A stretch of DNA of 64,000 nucleotides from positions 434,001-498,000 of the forward strand of contig JAWZYV010018255.1 of assembly GCA_038373885.1 (NCBI GenBank), read 5' to 3'. Positions 54,843 through 64,000 of this stretch are shown in pieces (the stretch's first letter is position 1; each line of letters begins with the position of its first letter). The position numbers were made by a program, and so were the translations under genes. The notes under the pieces were generated by a model. That model had not been told where the DNA came from, did not search any database, and saw only the letters and a program-made list of their open reading frames with translations. The DNA is from Cheiracanthium punctorium (lineage: Eukaryota > Arthropoda > Arachnida > Araneae > Cheiracanthiidae).

Positions 54843-57238
54843 AATAACTTTTTTATTCTAAAAAATTATGTAGCTGAAAGGCGTAATATATCTAGTTATT
54901 AAAATTTCTAGTTATTAAATATGGGTCATTCCACGTCAGATCAAACAGTGCAGTTCACCACACCCACTCGGATTTTTCTCAAATTGTATATAGATGATTT
55001 ATAGGCTAAGACATCGACAAATCTCAATTTTGAAGGTTCTACGATAATTAATTACCGAGAAATTAATTATGCAAATTTTTAAGTATTCTGCAAGATGCGC
55101 CAACTTCTTTCTCAATTCCTTAAATAACTCCTTACCTGTAAAAGATACTGAAGTGAAAATTTGTTTCTAGGAGTAACTTTTTACGCTGATTCCAAAAATG
55201 TTATCGAAATTTGCGTATCTTCTATAGTTTATGCATGAGCACTGCATTTGCTACGAAACATCATGAATTTTTTTCGGCATGTCTGATCACAGACACATGT
55301 TTTAAATTTGTGTATGTTGTTAAGATGGAATAATCCTACATCCTAAAATAATTTCATCTTGGCTTTCTGCTCAGGAGCAGAGAAAAAAAATTGTATGTAT
55401 GTACCTATATATGAGGATTTTCATATGCAACATTTATACTCAAAATGAACAAATTCATAAGCGTTAGTCAATTTTATCATGTCTTTTAAATTGATATCAG
55501 AAATTTAACTACTACTCGAGGCACATACAAAAACTAGAAAATACATAAAAGTGCTTGCATCTGAAAACGTAAAACAAACAAACAACAAAAAATGCATGTA
55601 AAACAATGTTAAATTAAAAAGAATTCTAAAGTTAAAATTTAGATTTTTTTAAATTTTAACCCTGTTGTTTTTGGCAGTCATCCATCAGCCAATAAATCTT
55701 TGGAATTCTGTATGATATCGAACTCAAAAGAAAGAACAATGTTTAATAAATCATATATATGTATATATATATATATATATATTGGTCTACCGGAAAGTTC
55801 TATCCATTTTCCGTATGTTAATATTTTGCCTAGCCAAAACTACTGAAGCTAATAACACGAAATTTAGCACGAGTGGGATTTTATAGCGTAGGTGCTAGAT
55901 TAGAGAGTATTTTCCAAAATTCGTTATTTATGGAGGATAAAGGCCCAAAATGTTGTTTTCACGCATTCTGCGGGATCTCAAAGAAGAAAAGAGATATCGA
56001 TAAAATTATTGCTGTAAAATACACAACACGAAAGAATGCCTAAAACTTGATTTCAGAACATTTCGAATATAATCCTCCTAGAAGGGTAGACGTAAACGTT
56101 TGCCGTGAATAGCTGGTTACATGACATTTATTCTGCAATATATCACCAAATGTGCAATTTGACAATGTGCCTGACATTGCTATGCTAGTTGTTGTAACAA
56201 TAAAAAGTTAATACAGTATACAGTAAAACCTATTTCAAATTGCTGTATCCACAAAACTAGCCAAAGCTCAATTTTGTTCGCATTATGTTAAAGGTAAATA
56301 AGTACTGTAACTTACAGGAATTCAATTCTTTCAATAAACTTTGTTCCATCTATTGACTTGAATGTCATACAGAATTACAAAGATTTTTCGGCTGATGGAT
56401 GATTGCCAAAAACAGGGTTAAATTAAAAGTAATTCAAAATTTAAGCTTTAGATTTTTTTTTTTAATTTAACACTGTGTGTGACATGCATTTTTTGTTGTT
56501 TGTTTGTTTTACGTTTTCCGATACAAGCACTTTTATGTATTTTCTAGTTTTTGTATGTGCCTGGAGTAGTAGTTAAATTTCTGATATCAATTTAAAAGAC
56601 ATGATAAAATTGACTAACGCTTATGAATTTGTTCATTTTGAGTATAAATGTTGCATATGAAAATCCTCATATATAGGTACATACATACAATTTTTTTTCT
56701 CTGCTCCTGAGCAGAAAGCCAAGATGAAATTATTTTAGGATGTAGGATTATTCCATCTTAACAACATACACAAATTTAAAACATGTGTCTGTGATCAGAC
56801 ATGCCGAAAAAAATTCATGATGTTTCGTAGCAAATGCAGTGCTCATGCATAAACTATAGAAGATACGCAAATTTCGATAACATTTTTGGAATCAGCGTAA
56901 AAAGTTACTCCTAGAAACAAATTTTCACTTCAGTAACTTTTACAGGTAAGGAGTTATTTAAGGAATTGAGAAAGAAGTTGGCGCATCTTGCAGAATACTT
57001 AAAAATTTGCATAATTAATTTCTCGGTAATTAATTATCGTAGAACCTTCAAAATTGAGATTTGTCGATGTCTTAGCCTATAAATCATCTATATAAAATTT
57101 GAGAAAAATCCGAGTGGGTGTGGTGAACTGCACTGTTTGATCTGACGTGGAATGACCCATATTTAATAACTAGAAATTTTAATAACTAGATATATTACGC
57201 CTTTCAGCTACATAATTTTTTAGAATAAAAAAGTTATT
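54843..57238. repeat. Large inverted duplication, arms about 870 bp
   Basis: 54843-55715 and 56365-57238 are reverse complements. Over the outer about 720 bases I found only isolated single-base differences; the inner about 150 bases are more diverged, with small indels. The spacer is about 650 bp. Landmarks in both arms are GGGTCATTCCACGTCAGATC, TTAATTACCGAGAAATTAAT, CTTTCTGCTCAGGAGCAGAG and CATCAGCC. No coding frame above 60 codons and no matching target duplication at the outer borders. A transcript across it would form a very long hairpin. Confidence 0.9.
55783..56100 (+). mobile_element. Possible mariner-like remnant in the inverted-duplication spacer
   Basis: TTGGTCTACCGGAAAGTTCT directly after a TA microsatellite resembles mariner terminal repeats. 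GGCCCAAAATG and GGGATCTCAAAGAAGAAAAG lie where the 5' part of a mariner would continue. No second end or transposase motif was found. Confidence 0.35.
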
Positions 57239-57246
57239 GCATAAAA

Positions 57247-57416
57247 AAAATTGCATAATTAATTTCTCGGTAATTAATTATCGTAGATCCTTCAAAATTT
57301 AGATTTGTTGATGTCTTAGCCTATAAATCCTCTATATAAAATTTGAGGAAAATCTAAGTTGGTGTGGTGAACTTTCTCCAGTTTTGTGTTTGATTTGACG
57401 TGGAATGACCCATATA
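57247..57416. repeat. Third, diverged partial copy of the arm end
   Basis: Direct repeat of 57006-57163: AATTGCATAATTAATTTCTC, TTGATGTCTTAGCCTATAAA, TGGTGTGGTGAACT and TTGACGTGGAATGACCCATA. It ends exactly at the GGGTCATTCCACGTCA motif, suggesting that motif is an element terminus and the last about 75 bp of the big arms lie outside the element. Confidence 0.8.
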
Positions 57417-57960
57417 TATTTGTCTGTGTACTGGATATCAAGTTCCATTTATTTTGTTTCTTTGCGAAATTAATTTTTACTATTATATATCGATGACGTC
57501 TATTTTTTAATCGGCCCAAACTTATCTGAGTGTCCCTTTTAAACATTGCATCAACTGTGTTTCTCAAACGATCAATAAATGGCACTACCGTCTAAAAATT
57601 TAAAATTTTACATTTTGAGGTTTTAGAGTGTTTTTTCAGTCACATCATCTAGCTCAATCGTTTCAGGGGAGCAAAAACCCACCAGAAACGAAAGTTAAAA
57701 AGAATCCTTAGAGCCGTTTTCGAGATCGCTCGGACATACATACATACATACATACACAAACATTCCGCGCTTAATATAGGAACGGATAAAAGGCAATGTT
57801 CAAATGTGTGTGTTTTCTCTGGACTAATAAAAAACCGCTGGACCGATTTAAGCATATTTTGCAGTTTCACTATGCATCTCAAATTGTTGTCTGTAAAGCA
57901 AAGTTTATGTCACGAGTGTAGGAATAAGACCTACAATTAACAAATTTGATAGAATTCTGG
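57417..57960. other. Probable repeat tail, class unknown
   Basis: TTCGAGATCGCTCGGACATA is followed by (CATA)5 and ACATTCCGCGCTTAATATAG, a layout common at ends of Helitrons or LINE-type repeats. Then AATGTGTGTGTTTTCTCTGG and ACCGCTGGACCGATTTAAGC look like the start of another Helitron-style 5' region. No diagnostic TC/CTRR border could be fixed. Confidence 0.35.
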
Positions 57961-58507
57961 AGTTGTTCTTAGACCTTCTCTTTTTGGGTAGTTTAGGAAT
58001 GCGGCATTACTACTCGTCAAAGACACGCAATTATAGGATCATACTTACCAAAGTAAATGAATTTGGTTTATCGCGGGCAAAACGAGTTTCTAAAAAAAAA
58101 TAGTTAACAAGTTTGTAACTGACTTTTTTACGTTCTGTGATCATCCAGTTTTTCAACAACGAGTAAAAAAGCTTTGTAGTTTCTGATCTTCCGCGAAGAT
58201 GGAATTAATTTTATTCATTTTGAAGAAAAAATTTCTTTCCAAGGGATGAACTTAAAAACAGCTAATATGCTAATATCTTTTGGTATATAAAACATACAAT
58301 ATTTACTGTAAAATTATTTATTATAAGGCTCAATCTTATGATTTTAAAATATGAAATGCAAAGTAAGTCTAAACGTCTGTGCGATTCAATTTTTTTAAGC
58401 TCTCATAATATGCTGCATTTGTGTCATTATGTGTTTCACTTTTTGCATAAAACTGTGAATAAATAAGAAAAGAATTAATTCCTCACATTGTGATTACATA
58501 TATGTGC

Positions 58508-58541
<34 letters not shown>

Positions 58542-60311
58542 ATGTTTTGAACTGAGTAAATATGATTAGTTATTCAAAGGTGATTCCACAATTGAAAATT
58601 GAGTTTGTAAGTACGTTTAAATGCACTTATGTAATTAAAGTATAGCAAGAACATCTCTAGGAAAAAATAAGTAAGGTACTCTTTGCATTCTGCAAATCTT
58701 TTTAAAAACATTTTATGCGAAATTCAGTGATATTTTAAACTTATTTTTTAAAGTTTACTTTTGACAGAAATCGATGCATGAGTTCTTCTTTCAAATGTTT
58801 AAGCAGTTAATTAATAAATACGTATAGATTACTTGCAGAAATACTTTTTAAACAATCTATTGTTTTTAACGTGAACTTTAAAAAAATCGAAATATAGTTC
58901 GGGAACTTTTTCTTCCTTTAGGCGTATACCGTTTTACTGCGTGCAAAAATATCACAATGTTTGGATACAAAAATAATAGAGTAATGAAAAGTGCATTTGT
59001 AAATTAAAACTGTAGATGTAAAACTGTCAACAATTTCACTTCGACTTAGTTTCTAAATGATAAGCATTTTAAGTTCAATTCAATTAGAAACTACTGGGAT
59101 TATCTGTAAAATCTTTCTGACTCATTAGGCGATGAATATTTCATAAACTGCAAATTTATTTATCGCATCTGCTGGAAGCGTTGCCTTTGTATTCATCGCA
59201 TATTCAAAATAGTTTCTGTGACTGTTAAATTTAACACATTTGTCAAAATACTCAGCCATCCTGCAACTTACAGACAATGGGGAAATTGAAATTCCTCAGA
59301 TGCTCAAAGCTGTAATTAATAATGTAAAATCAATGGAATGAAATCAATTCCCGCAAGTTCAGAACGGAAGAGTAAGTTTGACTTTTTGGAAATATTGTGA
59401 AAAGAATTGGATCCAATCGGCATGAAAAAAATATAAACATCGATTTTTAAAATTAAAATAGTAATACTTTTGAATTACATTTACTCAGAAATATAAGGGG
59501 CAGTGAAATGAAAAGGAGGCGCACGTAAAAAGTAAATAATTCATCATTTCAGAAGTAATTTGTTAGTAGACTGCATTTGTTAATAACTGTTAGTAGACTT
59601 GTTTTACGTTTATTCCTAAAACTCTAACTTATACGTATTTTGTTGTATTAATTCCTCATTCGTCCCTCTAAAACAATTAATCCCCACACTACTTTCCCAT
59701 GAAGACGATATTTTACTTAAAAACGGTATTTTAAGCGTACTTATTAATTAATTAATTTGTTTTCGAATGCCATTTCTATTCAGTGCTTGAATTCAAGAGC
59801 CTAAAACATTTTATGCGTTCGAAAATTGACAAGCGTGGTTACCAAACAAGGTGTTTTTTCTCAAACATTTCAGTTATACATGGTGATCAATTTTTTAAAA
59901 AATCGCTAAATTTGTCAAAAACACTGTTGGTGTGTTATTGAATGTTGTTGGTGTTATTGACAAATTTCTTCAATTATGTTTTATTAATGCATCGTTGTTT
60001 GCGGGAATTTACTGGAAAAGCCTATCTGCGCACAAACATTTTCAAAATTTGCTGTAACGAATGAAAATGTAAAAAAAAAATTGAATTAAAATATGTTTTT
60101 CAAAAACAAAAATAACACAGGATTAAGTAACATTGTTCGTCTCCATTTCTGTTTTTCTTTATAAATAAAATTGTAGCAGTGCAAAAGTGTTGGAAAGTGT
60201 CTACCACAATTAAACAAGGTTCAAGCAATTATATTTCAGCATTATAATAGTTGCCACATCAACCAGATTTAAGGGTAATAAGAAAAACCAACGGGTATGC
60301 TTTTAAATTGA
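57961..60311. other. No supported gene; (GT)n at 58505-58540
   Basis: AT-rich, with one GT microsatellite of about 36 bases. No exons, RNA genes or element borders are recognised. Confidence 0.6.
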
Positions 60312-61505
60312 TCACCCCGTATAGAAATGAATGTTAGTGTGTTTGTGTGTCCAGTGGCGTATGCAGACTTCCTTCAAAGGGGGGGGGGTTATAGACATAA
60401 CTTTGTGTTAAAATGCGTAATACTTAAGCTAAAAATTCAAAATTTGTGGAGATTTTGTTTAAAATATTTTGATAAGGGGGGTGGGGAGTTAATCCCCCAA
60501 AGCCACCCCTTGTATACGCCACTGTGTGTGTCTGTATGACGTTGAAAACTTCAGCATCATCTGACCGATGTTTTGACCGATGATGACCGATGTCAGCATC
60601 ATCTGACCGATCGATCGAAGTTTTCTTTCATTGAAAGGTTTTTATGCTATCCATTTTACTGTAACTCGCCACCAGGTGGCGCCGCGAACGTCAAATTCTA
60701 TACCGTTCAACTGGTCGCGGTGAAAATTGGTACACATTGATATTGGAACACCGATAAAAATTTAACACTATCAGATTTTGCTGCAACTTCCTGCTAGATG
60801 GCGCAGCAGCGCATCAACTTCTATACCTTTGGGATGATCGCCATAAAAATTGGAATACTTACACATTTGTGAACGGAGAACATTTTCTTACAGTTCATTT
60901 GACTGTAACTCACCACTTGATGCGCTGTAGTGCACCCTTGCTCTAACTCGCCACTAGATGGAATTGCAGCGTATCAACTTTTTGACCGTTCAACTAATCG
61001 CTATGAATATTGGTATGCATAAAATTTTTAACAAAGAGAACACGTTGACGTTATTCATTTTGCTATAACTTACCGCTAAATTTCGCTTCAACGCATCATT
61101 TTAACTCACGACTAGATTTCGCTGCCAACATATCAACTTCTTGGCCTTTCAATTGATTGCTATGAAAGAAAGTATTCATAGATATTTTGACCATTAATAA
61201 TACTTTGGCGTTATCTGTTTTTATATAACTTGCCGCTAGATATCGCTTCAACGAATTAACTTCAGAAACTTTCAACGGATCGTCATGAAAATTCGTATGC
61301 TTAGATATTTGAATTAAGAAATCGATGAAAATATGATGATGTAATGATGATAATTATGAGACATGTTTATAAACTAATATTTTACATGTAATTTACTCAT
61401 AATAAAATATTTTGTGAGTCTCCTTTTTTATTATCGGTGTAATATTCTTTGCGATTGTTTTATTAATGAAAATATGTCTCATTCCCGTACGGGTCCATCA
61501 GCTAA
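60312..61505 (+). mobile_element. Non-autonomous Helitron carrying unamplified satellite monomers
   Basis: The 3' end is the palindrome CCCGTACGGG (61484-61493) followed by TCCATCAGCTAA|T, a CTAG to CTAA variant that still fits CTRR. From about 60540 the body is a series of monomers (AACTCGCCACCAGGTGGCGC, GCTATGAAAGAAAGTATTCA, TTGGCGTTATCTGTTT) homologous to the array at 26160-27500, but without the 199-bp homogenised unit. The 5' end is less certain: A|TCACCCCGTATAGAAATG at 60312 is the best candidate. A hAT MITE splits the 5' region. Confidence 0.6.
60352..60524. mobile_element. hAT-type MITE, 173 bp, with 8-bp duplication
   Basis: The ends CAGTGGCGTATGCAGA and TGTATACGCCACTG are inverted repeats. 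TGTGTGTC is duplicated exactly on both sides (60344-60351 and 60525-60532). G-runs (60378, 60476) and CCCCAAAGCCACCCC lie inside. Excising it restores a continuous GT-rich Helitron leader, so it is younger than the Helitron. Confidence 0.9.
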
Positions 61506-61924
61506 TATCTTCTTCTAACGTTATTCGTTTTCGATAAATCAGCTGCGTGACTGGCATCGCTTAATTTTTACCGATCTTTTATACCTATCATGTGCTTCCA
61601 TGTGGCTTGATTCATGAATAATCTGGTTTCCGATAAAGTAAGCCTCTTTTGGTTCATTTATCCGCGAAAGCAAGTTTACACCCTATAACTTGCAAGAGCT
61701 GAATAGAAAAAAGAATATTTTCAAAGGATCTCTTTGGAGGAGAGTGTTTTTAAAGTTAATCCAACGTTAAAAATCCATGACTTAACAATTAGACACGAAA
61801 TAGATTTGAAAAGACACTGAATAATTCCACGTCACAAATTATCGCAGGTTTCTTTGAATTACCTCCTATAGAACATAAAATATCATATTTATAACTGTAC
61901 CCCTATAAAAGTGCTATGAATGAT
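61506..61924. other. No supported gene
   Basis: Mixed AT-rich sequence; nothing recognised. Confidence 0.5.
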
Positions 61925-62169
61925 ACAGGTTCTCAGATGGTGTTGAAAGTTGTCAGAGAATTTAAACCGGTTTTGGAGAGCGGCCAACCTCCCCCGTCGC
62001 AATCGTCAACCCAAGCACGTGGTGCTCCATGGTGAATCATAGCGAGCTGTATCCAATTTATCCACCGAAGCGTATTAACTGCGGACAGTAGGAGTCGGGC
62101 TTGTGAATAAGGGAGGAAGAGACCCGTGGACAATTCAGGGATTGTCCTCCAGTGCGGATTGAAGGATCC
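61925..62169. other. GC-rich island, probably repeat-derived
   Basis: A sharp rise in G+C relative to both sides. The minus-strand frame (61933-62133) reads LRWINWIQLAMIHHGAPRAW and VDDCDGGGWPLSKTGLNSLT. I have an impression of seeing this string in uncharacterised arthropod predictions, which would fit a multicopy repeat rather than a gene. It sits directly upstream of a family D repeat and may belong to it. Confidence 0.35.
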
Positions 62170-62770
62170 AAGAATAGTATGGGGAAAAACTCGTTCTCGT
62201 TAATACGGGCGTAAAGGTGTCATTGAGCGTAATGTATTGGAATTCCTATTGCTGTTCCTGTAGGAGAGTTACAAATGATATCGACACTACTTTGAGAGTT
62301 TCATTTTGTAACCTTTAATAGTTTTGTTTCGTTTGAAATAGCCAGATATATCTAAAATACACTTTAAACAATGACTGCCTGTAGAGCATATTGTATTGAA
62401 ATTATTTGAGGGGTCCTGTAAATAAACTATCCAGTAGATTGGAACAAAAAAGATTTGCAGAACTTGATGTTACAACAATCCTAAATATAAAATTTCAACA
62501 TTCTACGACTAATAGTTTTTTCAGATTTGCGAGTTACGTACATAAGAACATACGTACGTACGTACAGGCGTGAGGAAAAAATACTCAACATGGAATTGCT
62601 GTTCTTCTAAATGCATATATACTAACATACATACATGTGTACGTTGAGACATCTCGCAAAAACGCTTCAAATTTAGTGATATTTAAAATTGATTTTTTCA
62701 TCCAAACCTACACACCGAAATTTTCGCGACCACCATAAATCCTTTAACTTCTTAAAGAAACGAAAAGAAA
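62170..62770 (+). repeat. Family D repeat, copy 3
   Basis: TTGTTTCGTTTGAAATAGCC, AAACAATGACTGCCTGTAGA, GTCCTGTAAATAAACTATCC, CTTGATGTTACAACAATCCT and TTTAAAATTGATTTTTTC are collinear with 11480-12090 and 10180-10545. ACGTACGTACGT and ATACATACATG runs precede the tail. Non-coding. Confidence 0.5.
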
Positions 62771-64000
62771 AAAAAAATAAGAGTAATTTTCTGAATTTTT
62801 AAACATGTCTGTATTGTAAAAGTCATTTACGATTACAAATGCGGTAGGAGAGATTTCCATGTGCCGCCATTTGAAAGTCTCAGTTATTCAATGTTTAATT
62901 ATTCTTTCGGCAGTCAATTTATTTATCCGATACGTATGCTGTAATTCAAATTATTAGCCAATGAAATGCGTTTAGATCAAAATGAGATATGTCGCATAAA
63001 TCACATTTCAATGCTAGAATGCTCGCTTTGAGCAACGAGTTCATTCATGAAATTTTTTTTTTCAAATTGCATTCTAATATAGCATACATCTGTAAAATCA
63101 TTTAATAACGTCAAACGAGCATTTTGGAAATTCCTAAATATATCGGAACAATTGTTTCAAATAATATGACTTTCGGTATGTTTTCAATACATTTCAGAAA
63201 TTTGTGAAAGAGTTTCTCATACTGAGTATAAAGAAGAAACAATTTAATATGCTGTTGACACTTTAATAAGCTGTTTCGTTATACAATATTCAAACACTAA
63301 AATCTTAGTAATGCATGCATTCTTTTCCTTAATAGTTATTAAGTAGGTATCAAAATTAATTTCAAAAAATGTGCACTAAAAGAAAGAAGAGACAATGATT
63401 TTTATGCATATTATTTTACGTAGTTGCAATAAATATCAATATATCCGAGGTAATATTGATGAAAATATTGCCTTCAAAGGTTGTGCTAGTACTGATTTTA
63501 AAGTCTAAATATGTGCGTTGTGTCTCTAGCTAAAAGTAATTATTGATGCTTTATAGAATACTTTGCCAATTCCTTTATCACAAATAATTTTTGTAATGCA
63601 AATACCTCAGCATTGGTGTGAAATTAAGAGCTCAAATAATTTTGGTAATGAGAAAGTAATAATCTTAAATAATACATATTTTTATTAAGGTTTTTTTTTT
63701 TTTTTTACCCTGACTCGCGTATGTGCTGTAGAATATGTAATGAAATAGTAAATTAAATCAAACGAAACCGAATTAAAAACTTTATTTAAATTTTGAAATC
63801 AATATTTTTAATGAAAAATAGGGGAAAGTAGGGCTGATATGCTGAAGCGGGTAAGGTGGAAGGGTTGGGATTTCTCCGACGCAGTCATAGATAGCCGTAC
63901 CTTAACTACCTATTCCTAAAAACCTAGTATTGAATTACGAAGCCCTCTACAAGTAATATAATTTGAGATCGATTTTCCCATAGTGGTACCTCAAATGCCT
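62771..64000. other. No supported gene; possible repeat start at 63825
   Basis: AT-rich to about 63820. Then AGGGGAAAGTAGGGCTGATA begins a GC-richer stretch that runs off the window end and may be the edge of another element. Confidence 0.45.

Overview
This is AT-rich, non-coding animal DNA, almost certainly a eukaryotic intergenic or intronic stretch. No gene can be followed with confidence: open frames are short, there are no bacterial-style gene arrays, and the clearest structures are decayed transposable elements and microsatellites. The mix of elements (Helitrons with A|TC...CTAG|T borders, Tc1/mariner, pogo/Tigger, hAT and piggyBac MITEs, tRNA-derived SINEs, gypsy- and copia-like LTRs) points to an arthropod. 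A spider or other arachnid is my guess from the style of the repeats, not something the sequence proves.

Layout. 1-5.5 kb: AT-rich DNA with two small splice-bounded open stretches that could be exons (661-737, 3790-3845). 5.5-12 kb: a TA microsatellite, a 5'-truncated Helitron, a GC-richer island with a possible transposase relic, a 175-bp dispersed element, and several copies of an old repeat. 13-18 kb: Tigger-like element, foldback MITE, a short tandem array with a perfect 16-bp-stem hairpin, a putative LTR, and a piggyBac-type MITE with intact TTAA duplications. 18-24.7 kb: mostly featureless, with one 0.55-kb foldback element. 24.75-27.68 kb: a full-length non-autonomous Helitron carrying a satellite-like array of 199-bp units. 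29.0-31.4 kb: two Helitrons head-to-tail, one holding a SINE with a 12-bp target duplication. 31.6-32.5 kb: a gypsy-type LTR preceded by a polypurine tract. 33.7-38.1 kb: a hAT MITE, a possible SINE and a 1.8-kb inverted-repeat element. 38.8-43.5 kb: SINE, Tc1 remnant and a composite reverse-strand Helitron in immediate succession. 43.6-49 kb: featureless. 49.9-53.3 kb: Tc1 transposase pseudogene between its TIRs, piggyBac-type MITE, one candidate peptide exon and a hAT MITE. 54.8-57.4 kb: a 2.4-kb near-perfect inverted duplication with about 870-bp arms. 60.3-61.5 kb: a second Helitron of the satellite-bearing type, with a hAT MITE inserted in it.

Nothing works together as a pathway. The story is one of nested transposition and of how Helitrons grow: tandem insertion, internal 5'-module duplication and satellite amplification. 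The least explained structures are the large inverted duplication at 54.8-57.2 kb, the 36.3-38.1 kb inverted-repeat element, the dispersed 175-bp element shared by 8.9 and 36.7 kb, and the higher-order satellite inside the Helitron. No encoded defence system, operon, CRISPR array or RNA gene was found.
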